DNA of 64,000 nucleotides from Pontibacter sp. SGAir0037 (lineage in GTDB: Bacteria > Bacteroidota > Bacteroidia > Cytophagales > Hymenobacteraceae), in NCBI RefSeq assembly GCF_005491705.1, contig NZ_CP028092.1, positions 2,976,001 to 3,040,000 on the forward strand, read 5' to 3'. A program made the translations under genes and the position numbers. Positions 1 through 8,053 of the stretch are shown here, piece after piece (positions within the stretch are counted from its first letter, which is position 1; each line of letters starts with the position of its first letter). A model generated the notes under the pieces. That model searched no databases. It saw only the letters and a list, made by a program, of their open reading frames with translations, and had not been told where the DNA came from.

Positions 1-901
1 ACAGCAAGGTAGAAAGCGCCATTTGCTTCAGGTAAGGATCCAGCTGCTGTGATGTTTGCTTCCTCCAAACGTTTATACCATTTAACAGCAAAAGCGGCAG
101 CACCAGCAAGAATAAGAATTGCCACCAGCTGGCAAAGTTCAGGGCTGCATAAACCACCGCGCTTAACACACCTCCTGCCAAAAGAAACAGATGGTATATG
201 CGGGCACGCACAGGCCCCAAACGAACAGGTATAGATATTTTTCCGGCTAAACGATCAGAATTAATATCGCGGATATTATTTACATTCAGCACCGCTGTGG
301 AGAAGAAGCCGCAAACCAACGCAGGCAGTACCACATCGGCGTGAAATACCTGCGCCTGCAAAAAATAGGTACCCAGCACTCCTACCAATCCAAAGAAAAT
401 AAATACCGAAATATCGCCCAGCCCTGCATAGCCGTAAGGTTTGGAACCAGCCGTATAGTTGATGGCAGCCCAAATACAGGCCAGTCCTATTCCCAGGAAC
501 AGCAATGCCAGCAGCATTCCCTCCGTGCCAAATGCCACCCACAATAGCAGCAACCCCGAAATCAGGGAAAGAAGGCTAAAAACAATCATGCCCTTCTTCA
601 TATGCGCTGCCTTAATCAGGCCCGCCTGTACAGCCCGTTTCGGCCCTTCCCGGTGCACACTATCTGCCCCATGCACAGAATCGCCATAGTCGTTGGCCAG
701 GTTAGACAGTATTTGCAAAAAAAGCGTGGTTAGCACACACAGGCTAACAATAGCGCCATTAAAGGCTCCATGAGCCGCAGCCATAAAGCCCCCCATCGCT
801 ATACAGGAAAATGCCAGAGGCAGCGTACGCGGCCTAAAAGCGGAAATCCAGGCCCTGACAAGGCCTGGATTTGATGCTGGTTGTGTTGATGTATATTCCA
901 A
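1..901 (-). CDS. menA: 1,4-dihydroxy-2-naphthoate polyprenyltransferase, 5' part (runs off the left edge)
   Basis: This UbiA-family membrane prenyltransferase attaches the polyprenyl tail to DHNA in menaquinone synthesis. The reading frame is open from base 901 to the window edge, about 300 codons, close to the usual family length, so only a few residues should be missing. The first Asp-rich motif reads NDYGDSVHGAD (around residues 55-65), the second DINSDRLAG, and hydrophobic helices lie between. There is no in-frame ATG upstream: the frame meets a stop at 920-922, so the start must be TTG at 901 (or ATT at 904). The N-terminus LEYTSTQPASNPG leads straight into the conserved W-I-S-A-F-R-P-R-T-L-P segment. 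Product call is firm; the start is inferred. Confidence 0.9.
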   Translation of the reverse strand, partial: MEYTSTQPASNPGLVRAWISAFRPRTLPLAFSCIAMGGFMAAAHGAFNGAIVSLCVLTTLFLQILSNLANDYGDSVHGADSVHREGPKRAVQAGLIKAAHMKKGMIVFSLLSLISGLLLLWVAFGTEGMLLALLFLGIGLACIWAAINYTAGSKPYGYAGLGDISVFIFFGLVGVLGTYFLQAQVFHADVVLPALVCGFFSTAVLNVNNIRDINSDRLAGKISIPVRLGPVRARIYHLFLLAGGVLSAVVYAALNFASWWQFLFLLVLPLLLLNGINVWRKQTSQQLDPYLKQMALSTLL

Positions 902-979
902 AATAGTTGCTTCGTTCCATTACCGCTGCACAGTTTATGCTGGCAGCAATTTAAGAGTGCAGTAAACGAACTGCCCGGT

Positions 980-1588
980 TTACTTTATAGCAGCGATCAG
1001 CTCCTCCCCCATTGGGTTCACTTTAGAAGGGAAGAATGCCACTACCTTGCCCTGCTCGTTTATAAGATACTTGCAGAAGTTCCAGCTAGGTTTATCCTTG
1101 TTAGGTGAGTTTTGCTCTAACCAGGTATAAAGAGGTGCTCTGTCGTCGCCCACCACTGATATTTTTTCGAATAGCGGAAACGTAACGCCAAAGTTCTTCT
1201 GGCAGAAAGCTGCAATATCCTCGTTAGAACCCGGCTCCTGGCCCCCAAAATTATTGGCAGGGAAGCCAAGCACTATAACTTTGTTGCCGTAAGTTTCATG
1301 CAGCTTCTGAAGGTCAGCATACTGTTTGGTGTACCCGCACTCAGAGGCTGTGTTTACCACCAGCACCTTTTTTCCTTTATATTGCGAGAAATCAACATCT
1401 TTTCCATCCACTGACTTCATTTTGAAGCTGTAAAAGCCCTTGGTTTCAGCACTTGTATTTTCCATAATTGTATTTCGGTTAGTAATATCACTTATTGGCG
1501 ATAAATCAGGAGCAGCCCACGAAACTACAGCAGCTAATAACAATATAAATACCAGTGTCTGGAATAAGAATTTAGCTTCTCTTGTCAT
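980..1588 (-). CDS. Glutathione peroxidase family protein (Cys type), membrane-anchored or secreted
   Basis: A 202-residue thioredoxin-fold peroxidase that reduces hydroperoxides, in bacteria usually with thioredoxin as donor. The catalytic Cys is C84 (NTASECGYT), partnered by Q117 (NNFGGQEPGSNED) and W159-N160 (KPSWNFCKYL), so the Cys-Gln-Trp-Asn tetrad is complete and no selenocysteine is needed. A hydrophobic segment at residues 8-25 precedes the domain and suggests a signal anchor or export. An internal Met at residue 42 (MENTSAETKGFYSF) would give the ordinary cytosolic length of about 160 residues, so location depends on which start is used. It stands alone between menA and argS. Confidence 0.88.
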   Translation of the reverse strand: MTREAKFLFQTLVFILLLAAVVSWAAPDLSPISDITNRNTIMENTSAETKGFYSFKMKSVDGKDVDFSQYKGKKVLVVNTASECGYTKQYADLQKLHETYGNKVIVLGFPANNFGGQEPGSNEDIAAFCQKNFGVTFPLFEKISVVGDDRAPLYTWLEQNSPNKDKPSWNFCKYLINEQGKVVAFFPSKVNPMGEELIAAIK

Positions 1589-1701
1589 TTTAGTTCAAAT
1601 TCAGAATTGTTCTACGAATTATGAATATTATAGGAAATAACCTAATACCTAAACGACTTTTTTTTCTTTATCACTAACTTCAGACAGAATAAAGAAAAAG
1701 G

Positions 1702-3492
1702 CTACATGCGCTCCGGCACTTCTATTCCTAGTAAACTCATGCTTACACGAATAAAGCGGGCTACCGCTCCAGACAGTGCTATTCTAAAACAACGAGCCTC
1801 CTCATTAGTTTCATTAAAAATCGAAATTTCCTGATAAAAACGATTATAGGCTTTTGCTAACTCATACGCATAGTTTGCAATGATAGACGGCGCATACAAA
1901 TTGCCCGCCTCTTTTACTGTATTGGAGAAGTTTACGAGCTGGGCAATTACCTCTTGCTCTGTCTCGTGCAGCTCTGCAAACTGTTCAAAAGCAGCTATAT
2001 CCACAGCAATCCCTAATTCATTTGCTTTACGCAAAATTGCAGAGATACGGGCATGGGTGTATTGAATGAAAGGCCCGGTGTTTCCTTTAAAGTCAATCGA
2101 CTCCTGCGGATTAAACAGCATCCGCTTTTTCGGATCCACCTTTAGCAGGAAATATTTCAGCGCCCCCATTGCCAACGTATGATACAGCCGCTGCGCCTCA
2201 TCCGGTGTAAACCCGTCTATCTTTCCGAGTTCCTCTGTCTGCTGGCGTGCGGTGTCAATCATTTCAGCCACCAGCTCGTCTGCATCTACCACAGTACCCT
2301 CCCTCGATTTCATTTTACCGGAAGGCAGGTCTACCATGCCATAAGACAAGTGGTATATTCCTTCGGCATAAGGCTTGCCAAGCTTTTTCAAGATAGCTTT
2401 GAGCACCTGGAAATGATAGTTCTGCTCATCGGCCACAACATATACCGACTGGTCGTACGGAAAGTCGTTGTACTTTAGTTCTGCTGTTCCAAGGTCCTGG
2501 GTAATGTATACGGAGGTACCATCGCCACGCAGCACCAGTTTCTGGTCCAGCCCTTCATCCGTCAGGTCTACCCATACAGAACCGTCCTCTTTGCGGTAGA
2601 AAACCTCTTTTTGCAGCCCTTCTTCTACCCGCTCTTTGCCGAGCATATAAGTGCCGGACTCATAGTAGAATTTATCAAAGTCAACCCCGATGTTACGGTA
2701 AGTTTCATCAAAGCCGGCATATACCCAGCTGTTCATTTGCTTCCAGAGGGCTACCACCTCCGCATCGCCCTGCTCCCACTTCTGCAGCATTTCCTGTGCT
2801 TCCAGCATGAGCGGAGCTTTTTTCTTGGCCTCCTCTTTATCCATTCCATTGGCCACCAGCTCATCTATCTGCTCTTTATAGGCTTTATCAAAAAGCACAT
2901 AGTATTTGCCAGCCAGATGGTCTCCTTTAATGCCGCTGCTTTCCGGCGTTTCGCCATTTCCCAGCTTCTGGTAAGCCAGCATCGACTTACAGATATGGAT
3001 ACCACGGTCGTTCACCAGATTAGCTTTCAGTACCTGGTGTCCGTTAGCCTTCAGAATCTCCGCCACCGAATAACCCAGGAAATTATTGCGCAGGTGCCCC
3101 AGGTGAAGCGGCTTATTGGTATTAGGAGAAGAATACTCTACTATCACATTTTTACCGGATGCTTCTGCCAGGCCATAGCCCTGGTTCTGCAGCAAGTCCC
3201 GGAACAAACGCAACCACTCTTTCTCCTCTACCTCCAGGTTCAGGAAACCCTTTACTACATTATAGTTCTTTATTTCGGCAGCATGCTCTTTCAGGTATGC
3301 TCCCAGCGCTTCTCCTATTTGCTCAGGCCCTTTGCCCACCTGTTTGGTATATGGGAAAGTAACAAACGTGAAAGAGCCTGCAAATTCTTTACGGGTGGGC
3401 TGCAGGCTTATCTGCACGGCCTCTACAGAAAGATCGAATGTGGCTTTTAGTGCCTCGCTAATGCGCTGGCTAATAGTAGCTTCTAGTTGCAT
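1702..3492 (-). CDS. argS: Arginyl-tRNA synthetase
   Basis: A class Ia aminoacyl-tRNA synthetase of 596 residues that charges tRNA-Arg. The N-terminal additional domain (about 1-100) is followed by the HIGH-type signature SSPNTNKPLHLGHLRNN near residue 120-136. The KMSKS position reads KMKSREGTVV, a variant common in ArgS. The C-terminal anticodon-binding helical domain ends in the typical LLGIEVPERM. The ATG overlaps the TAA of the upstream arginase-family gene by one base (TAATG), so the two are translationally coupled and probably one operon. The link puts arginine supply and arginine use under one transcript. Confidence 0.97.
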   Translation of the reverse strand: MQLEATISQRISEALKATFDLSVEAVQISLQPTRKEFAGSFTFVTFPYTKQVGKGPEQIGEALGAYLKEHAAEIKNYNVVKGFLNLEVEEKEWLRLFRDLLQNQGYGLAEASGKNVIVEYSSPNTNKPLHLGHLRNNFLGYSVAEILKANGHQVLKANLVNDRGIHICKSMLAYQKLGNGETPESSGIKGDHLAGKYYVLFDKAYKEQIDELVANGMDKEEAKKKAPLMLEAQEMLQKWEQGDAEVVALWKQMNSWVYAGFDETYRNIGVDFDKFYYESGTYMLGKERVEEGLQKEVFYRKEDGSVWVDLTDEGLDQKLVLRGDGTSVYITQDLGTAELKYNDFPYDQSVYVVADEQNYHFQVLKAILKKLGKPYAEGIYHLSYGMVDLPSGKMKSREGTVVDADELVAEMIDTARQQTEELGKIDGFTPDEAQRLYHTLAMGALKYFLLKVDPKKRMLFNPQESIDFKGNTGPFIQYTHARISAILRKANELGIAVDIAAFEQFAELHETEQEVIAQLVNFSNTVKEAGNLYAPSIIANYAYELAKAYNRFYQEISIFNETNEEARCFRIALSGAVARFIRVSMSLLGIEVPERM

Positions 3493-4463
3493 TAATGTAT
3501 GAGTGTATTTTTTGATTCTTTATAAAGGATGGCCTCCGTTGCTGTTTCCAAAATTTCGAACGCATTTTCGGCCATGGTGTTTTCAGTATCCAGGGTAGGA
3601 TTTATCTCTGTCATTTCGTAGCAAACCACACGCGGGTCCTGCAGGAGCAGGTAGTTAATTTCTTTTGCCTCTTCTACAGTCAATCCGATTTCTACTGGTG
3701 TCCCTGTTCCTTTGGAGAATTTAGAGTCGAGGCTGTCTACATCAAATGAAACATATAAGATGTCGCACTCCTCCAGACGCTTCAGGGCTTCCGATACCAC
3801 CTGCTGCACGCCCTTAGAAAGCAATTCGGCATACGTAAAATTTTTAATGCCGTACTTCTGTAGCAGGAAATCTTCGGGTTCTTCGGTATCACGCACTACC
3901 ATATACACCAGGTGCTCCGGTTTTAGCTTAGGTCCGTCGAAGCCGAGTTTCTTAAGCGAGTTCCAGAAAAACACTGTTTCCGGCTCCGGGTCGTTTATCT
4001 GCCGGTCAAGGTTATCGAGGTTAAGGGCCATGGCAAGCGGCATACCGTGCACATTTCCCGAAGGAGAAGTATAGGGCGAATGGATATCGGCATGGGCATC
4101 AATCCAGATCACGCCTAATGTTTTATCTGGGTAAGCTGCCTTTATACCTGCAATGGTTCCATGAGCATTGGAGTGATCACCGGAGAGCACCAGCGGAAAC
4201 ATATCCATCCGGATAGTTTGTGCCACGGTATTACTGATGTTCTTCTGAACCGTCAGGATACTATCGATGCGGTGCGCGTTCGGGAAAACATCTTTTTCGA
4301 ACAAAGTATAGTTGAGGTCTGGCACGCTCACAGCATTAAAACGCTTAAAGTAATCAGAGCCTTTGTCCCAGCAGGCTACCCGCAGCGCCTCAATGCCCAT
4401 ACTGGCCCCGCGTGTTCCGGCGCCTAGTTCCGACCGTACCTCAATCAGTTTTACTTTTTCCAT
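3492..4463 (-). CDS. Arginase/agmatinase-family (ureohydrolase) enzyme
   Basis: A 323-residue ureohydrolase-fold enzyme that hydrolyses a guanidino compound and releases urea. The binuclear Mn ligands are visible: H in GDHSNAHGT, the DAHAD cluster in IWIDAHADIHSP, and the DVDSLD pair in VSFDVDSLDSK. The family covers arginase, agmatinase and formiminoglutamase, and sequence alone does not settle the substrate. It is coupled to argS and divergent from an arginine decarboxylase, so arginine or agmatine is the likely substrate. The EIGLTVEEAKEI stretch and KGTGTPV motif resemble proteins usually annotated as arginase in Bacteroidota. Confidence 0.88.
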   Translation of the reverse strand: MEKVKLIEVRSELGAGTRGASMGIEALRVACWDKGSDYFKRFNAVSVPDLNYTLFEKDVFPNAHRIDSILTVQKNISNTVAQTIRMDMFPLVLSGDHSNAHGTIAGIKAAYPDKTLGVIWIDAHADIHSPYTSPSGNVHGMPLAMALNLDNLDRQINDPEPETVFFWNSLKKLGFDGPKLKPEHLVYMVVRDTEEPEDFLLQKYGIKNFTYAELLSKGVQQVVSEALKRLEECDILYVSFDVDSLDSKFSKGTGTPVEIGLTVEEAKEINYLLLQDPRVVCYEMTEINPTLDTENTMAENAFEILETATEAILYKESKNTLIH

Positions 4464-4639
4464 GTGTAATGTATTCGTTCACTATAATTTAAGATAAGCC
4501 AAACAAACCTCCCTGACCTAAGTATAGGTATAGGGTATAAAATATGTTCGGCCTCAGCTATATAATTTGAACAAACTTTTTGCAAAGATTGTAAAATACA
4601 GACAATATTGCATAGCTTATTAAGACTATATCAAACTAA
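4464..4639. promoter_or_regulatory. Divergent promoter region, arginase-argS / arginine decarboxylase
   Basis: 176 bp separate two head-to-head arginine-metabolism genes, so both promoters must lie here. It is AT-rich and contains TTTG-like elements near 4566-4569 and 4579-4582 on the plus strand, but I see no convincing TAnnTTTG box at the right spacing. Promoter presence is inferred from gene layout. Confidence 0.45.
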
Positions 4640-6037
4640 ATGGATAAATACTCAGATTTAATACATCAAACCTTTGATTTCCCTACAGAGGAGTTCCAGG
4701 TGGAGAACAATGAGCTCTTTTTTAATGGGATCCCCCTTATGGATATCATTAAAGAATATGGCACCCCTCTTAAATTAACTTACTTACCGAAGATTAGTTC
4801 TCAAATCCAGAAAGCAAAGCGCCTGTTCGCTGAGTCGATGGAGAAAATTGATTATAAAGGCACTTACACCTATTGCTACTGCACAAAATCGTCGCACTTT
4901 AACTTTGTGTTGGAGGAGGCTCTGAAGAACGATATCCATATCGAAACCTCTTCAGGCTACGACATGCAGATTGTGCGGGCACTGTACAAGAAAGGCAAGA
5001 TCACGAAGGACACGTACATCGTTTGTAACGGGTTTAAGCGTGAGCGTTACCGCCAGTGGATTTCTGAGCTTATAAATGACGGCTTTAAGAATTGCATGCC
5101 TATTCTTGACCATTTGGGCGAGATAGAGTATTACAAAGAGCACGTAACGGTTGAGAAATGCAAAGTGGGCATGCGCCTGGCGTCTGACGAAGAACCAAAG
5201 TTCGAGTTTTATACTTCCCGCCTTGGAGTGCGCTACAACGATGTAATTGACTTATATGAGCAGCAGATAAAGAACGATCCGAAGTTTGAGCTGAAAATGC
5301 TCCATTACTTTATCAACACAGGTATAAAAGACACGTCGTACTACTGGTCGGAACTGAGCCGCTTTGTGCGCAAGTACTGCGAACTGAAGAAGATTTGCCC
5401 GGAGCTCGATACGATAGACATCGGTGGCGGCTTCCCGATTAAAACCTCTATTCAGGCCGACTACGACTATCGTTATATGATAGAGGAGATTCTGCGTACC
5501 ATTAAGCGCATTTGTGGCGCGGAGGGTGTGCCGGAGCCAAATATCTTTACAGAGTTCGGTATTTTTACGGTTGGCGAAAGCGGAGCCACTATTTATTCTA
5601 TCCTGGATGAAAAACTTCAGAACGATAAAGAATTGTGGTATATGATTGATGGTTCTTTTATCACGAACCTTCCGGATGCCTGGGCACTGAACCAGCGCTG
5701 GCCACTGCTTGCCATTAACCATTGGGATAAGAATTACCAAAAAATACAATTAGGAGGCATGACGTGCGACAGCCAGGATTATTACAATTCTGAGATGCAC
5801 TCGTTCCAGGTGTTCCTGCCGCACTACACAAAGAAGGAGCCATTATACATCGGCTTTTTCCATACGGGTGCTTACCAGGAGTCGCTGAGTGGTTATGGCG
5901 GCATCAAACATTGCTTGATTCCTGCCCCTCAGCACGTTATCATCGATAAAGATGAAAACGGGGAGCTGAAATCGTGGCAGTTTGCACCGGAGCAGTCGAG
6001 CGAAGCAATGCTGAAAATCCTAGGGTACGAAGTTTAA
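4640..6037 (+). CDS. Arginine decarboxylase (fold type III PLP enzyme)
   Basis: A 465-residue PLP-dependent decarboxylase of the alanine-racemase fold that should turn arginine into agmatine, the entry to polyamine synthesis. The PLP-binding Lys lies in YTYCYCTKSSHFNFVLEEAL near residue 83. The glycine-rich phosphate-binding loop is DTIDIGGGFP (near 261), and the C-terminal Cys-Asp motif reads MTCDSQDYY, matching the CDSxD element of arginine decarboxylases. It is shorter than the E. coli SpeA type (about 650) and matches the short Bacteroidota type. It is divergent from the arginase-family gene; if that enzyme acts on agmatine, the two form a putrescine route. Confidence 0.88.
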   Translation: MDKYSDLIHQTFDFPTEEFQVENNELFFNGIPLMDIIKEYGTPLKLTYLPKISSQIQKAKRLFAESMEKIDYKGTYTYCYCTKSSHFNFVLEEALKNDIHIETSSGYDMQIVRALYKKGKITKDTYIVCNGFKRERYRQWISELINDGFKNCMPILDHLGEIEYYKEHVTVEKCKVGMRLASDEEPKFEFYTSRLGVRYNDVIDLYEQQIKNDPKFELKMLHYFINTGIKDTSYYWSELSRFVRKYCELKKICPELDTIDIGGGFPIKTSIQADYDYRYMIEEILRTIKRICGAEGVPEPNIFTEFGIFTVGESGATIYSILDEKLQNDKELWYMIDGSFITNLPDAWALNQRWPLLAINHWDKNYQKIQLGGMTCDSQDYYNSEMHSFQVFLPHYTKKEPLYIGFFHTGAYQESLSGYGGIKHCLIPAPQHVIIDKDENGELKSWQFAPEQSSEAMLKILGYEV

Positions 6038-6137
6038 AAACATGAAATTTTTTATTTTATTTTCATGATGAGGGAATTTTGTTTTTATAAGGATTGTAGT
6101 ATTTTTGAAATCCCTTAATCTTTTAACCGAAAACAAA

Positions 6138-6296
6138 ATGAAAAAACTTCTATTATTTGGCACTTTTTGCCTGGCTTTAAGCTTAGGATCGTGCAAAACG
6201 TACTGCCCGGCTTATAACTATGCGCAGGACACGCAGGCAAAACCTAAAGTATCAAATACAGAAACCTCACCCGTATCTAATAAAGTAAATAGTTAA
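6138..6296 (+). CDS. Small CPAY-motif lipoprotein
   Basis: A 52-residue lipoprotein of unknown function. I start it at the ATG at 6138 because MKKLLLFGTFCLALSLGSC is a clean signal peptide with lipobox LGSC; an upstream in-frame start at 6105 would put charged residues ahead of it. The mature part begins CKTYCPAYNY and is short and polar. Small lipoproteins with a CPAY or CPTY element just after the lipid Cys recur in Bacteroidota. A second one, otherwise unrelated, lies in the prophage at 56548-56742. A strong bidirectional terminator follows. Confidence 0.75.
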   Translation: MKKLLLFGTFCLALSLGSCKTYCPAYNYAQDTQAKPKVSNTETSPVSNKVNS

Positions 6297-6304
6297 TATA
6301 CTTG

Positions 6305-6356
6305 CTTTCAGACATAAAAAAACCAGCTCTTAAGCTGGTTTTTTTATGTCTGAAAG
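6305..6356. terminator. Bidirectional terminator, perfect 24-bp stem with CTTA loop
   Basis: The arms at 6305-6328 and 6333-6356 are perfect inverted repeats of 24 bp. The core AAAAAAACCAGCT / AGCTGGTTTTTTT gives a U-run on either strand. It ends the lipoprotein transcript from the left and the HAD phosphatase transcript from the right. The phosphatase stop codon (6330-6332) sits in the loop, so its last seven or eight codons are encoded in the right arm. Confidence 0.93.
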
Positions 6357-6863
6357 AATCTGTTCTGCTGCCTCCAGCAAATCTTTTGCCTGCCACCTGT
6401 AGGCTCCGGACGGTTGGTGCTCTCCTACCAGAACTCCTTTTACGCCTGCTTTCGCGGCAGCCTGCATATCCCGCAGGGCATCTCCCACCATCCAACTTGC
6501 AGCAGCGTCTATGTTATACCTGGCAATCGCCCGTTCAAACATCAGGCTATCCGGCTTCCGGGCCAGCGATTCTGAGTATGCCGGATGTGCAGGAGCCATA
6601 TAGATAGCATTGATTAAACTGCCACAGCTTTCCTGTAACTTCTGATGGCAGGCTATAACCTCCAGTTTACTATATAAACCTTTGGCTATTCCACCCTGGT
6701 TCGTTATAACGATCAACAGAAAGCCTTCCTGCTTCAGCATCGCCAGGGCCTCCGGCACGCCGGGTATTACTTCGAATTCGTTCAGTCTATAGGTATAGTC
6801 GCCCCGTTCCCTGTTCAGAACTCCGTCACGGTCCAGGAACACACATTTCTGCTTTGGTTGCAT
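6330..6863 (-). CDS. HAD-IIIA phosphatase (GmhB/histidinol-phosphatase-like)
   Basis: A 177-residue HAD-superfamily phosphatase. The catalytic motif I is FLDRDGVLN (residues 8-16), motif II the T in VITNQGG, motif III the Lys in ARKPDS, and motif IV MVGDALRDMQAA. Overall order and size match GmhB, the heptose 1,7-bisphosphate 7-phosphatase, or the phosphatase half of HisB. The zinc-binding Cys cluster typical of GmhB (C-x-C before RKP) is absent: the region reads APAHPAYSESLARKPD. It is therefore a zinc-free variant and the substrate is uncertain. The last residues, SDIKKPA, are encoded inside the terminator hairpin. Confidence 0.82.
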   Translation of the reverse strand: MQPKQKCVFLDRDGVLNRERGDYTYRLNEFEVIPGVPEALAMLKQEGFLLIVITNQGGIAKGLYSKLEVIACHQKLQESCGSLINAIYMAPAHPAYSESLARKPDSLMFERAIARYNIDAAASWMVGDALRDMQAAAKAGVKGVLVGEHQPSGAYRWQAKDLLEAAEQILSDIKKPA

Positions 6864-7108
6864 GCGTTTGTAATATATTTACTACAAAGGTAAAAGAAGC
6901 AACACGAACTTTGTGGCTAAAATTAATTCATGCTGCTATGTATAAGATAGATGCCGCTTCAGCGTTTAAAGTATAGCTTAAGCTAACATAGCCACAGATT
7001 TGTCATTAAACCGCTACCTGCCAATTAATTAGCTTTATAATCCAACTTCAACAGCAGCCTTCCGGGCAGAAACAACTTTTATATCTTTTAAATTAATTTA
7101 ACATCAGA

Positions 7109-7140
7109 TTTAATCCACAATAGCTGATTAGCTATATTTG
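7109..7140 (+). promoter_or_regulatory. Bacteroidetes-type promoter of the mannose synthase
   Basis: The -7 box TATATTTG (7133-7140) matches TAnnTTTG exactly, and TTTA at 7109-7112 stands 20 bp upstream in place of the TTTG -33 box. The ATG follows at 7145, so the transcript would be leaderless or nearly so. Confidence 0.5.
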
Positions 7141-7144
7141 AAGC

Positions 7145-7879
7145 ATGAAAGACTCGTTGGTGATTATCCCAACCTATAACGAACGGGACAATATTGAGGC
7201 TATGGTGAGAAAGGTGATGTCGTTGAGTCACCCGTTCGAGTTGCTGATCATAGACGATGGTTCGCCAGACGGCACAGCCGATATGGTGCGTAGCCTGCAG
7301 CAGGAATACCTTGGCCGGCTACATTTAGAGGAGCGAAAAGGCAAGCTTGGTTTAGGAACCGCTTATATTCATGGCTTTAAATATGCCCTGCGTGAAGGCT
7401 ATGAGTACATCTTTGAAATGGACTGCGATTTTTCGCATAACCCGGAAGACCTTATAAAGCTATATATTGCCTGTGCAGAGGGTGGCTACGATGTAGCCAT
7501 CGGCAGCCGTTATATACAAGGTGTAAATGTGGTAAACTGGCCCATGAGCCGCGTACTCATGTCGTACTTTGCCAGCCACTATGTGCGCCTGATCACAGGT
7601 ATGCCTATAGCGGATACCACAGCTGGTTTTAAATGTTACCGCCGTATTGTGCTCGAAACTATACAGCTTAACAAAATCCGTTTCGTAGGCTATGCTTTCC
7701 AGATCGAGATGAAGTTCCTGGCCTATAAATATGGGTTTAAAATAAAAGAGGTGCCTATCATTTTCACAGATCGCACCAAGGGTGTTTCCAAAATGTCGAA
7801 AGGCATTTTTAAGGAGGCTGTTTTAGGCGTAATCAAAATGAAGGTAAGCTCCTTTTTCCGCCACTTCGACCGCTATTAA
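7145..7879 (+). CDS. Polyprenol monophosphomannose synthase (DPM1-like GT2)
   Basis: A soluble 244-residue family 2 glycosyltransferase that moves a sugar, usually mannose from GDP-mannose, to a polyprenyl phosphate. Seen: the nucleotide-binding start SLVIIPTYNERDNIE (residues 4-18), LLIIDDGSPDGTADMV (about 33-48), the metal-binding DxD-like region IFEMDCDFSHNPEDL (about 91-105) and the C-terminal RTKGVSKMSKGIFKEA segment typical of DPM1. No C-terminal membrane anchor is present, as in the short bacterial type. The start is fixed by the conserved N-terminus. The lipid-linked sugar probably feeds protein or envelope glycosylation. Confidence 0.9.
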   Translation: MKDSLVIIPTYNERDNIEAMVRKVMSLSHPFELLIIDDGSPDGTADMVRSLQQEYLGRLHLEERKGKLGLGTAYIHGFKYALREGYEYIFEMDCDFSHNPEDLIKLYIACAEGGYDVAIGSRYIQGVNVVNWPMSRVLMSYFASHYVRLITGMPIADTTAGFKCYRRIVLETIQLNKIRFVGYAFQIEMKFLAYKYGFKIKEVPIIFTDRTKGVSKMSKGIFKEAVLGVIKMKVSSFFRHFDRY

Positions 7880-7984
7880 AGGCCTTTCCTAAGTAATACA
7901 TAAACTTTGCCTCCAGATCTGAAAATAGTTTCATAACCCGGAAATATTAATTCACTCTTTTAAAGAACAGGTTTCACAAAAGAT

Positions 7985-7992
7985 TATATTTG
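7985..7992 (+). promoter_or_regulatory. -7 box upstream of terC-like gene
   Basis: TATATTTG matches the Bacteroidetes -7 consensus exactly and lies about 60 bp before the ATG at 8054. No well-spaced TTTG is found upstream (a TTTT stands at 7958-7961). The 55-nt leader contains a small AGCC/GGCT hairpin but no manganese-riboswitch signature. Confidence 0.5.
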
Positions 7993-8053
7993 TCGGTTCT
8001 TTACAGCCGTAGCTATGGCTGAAAGATAGCGATTACCTTTTTTGGATTGTTCT

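Noticed and set aside
276..542. Minus-strand 88-codon ORF near the left edge
   Set aside because: Out-of-frame shadow of menA, which runs through the region in another minus frame.
2611..3450. 279-codon plus-strand ORF
   Set aside because: Antisense shadow of argS; composition is Phe/Leu/Gln-rich nonsense and the argS frame is certain.
5252..5749. 165-codon minus-strand ORF
   Set aside because: Antisense of the arginine decarboxylase, no family features.
7998..8053. Manganese (yybP-ykoY) riboswitch ahead of the TerC gene
   Set aside because: Family context suggested it, but the leader is only about 55 nt and lacks the GGGGAGUA-type and paired loop signatures.
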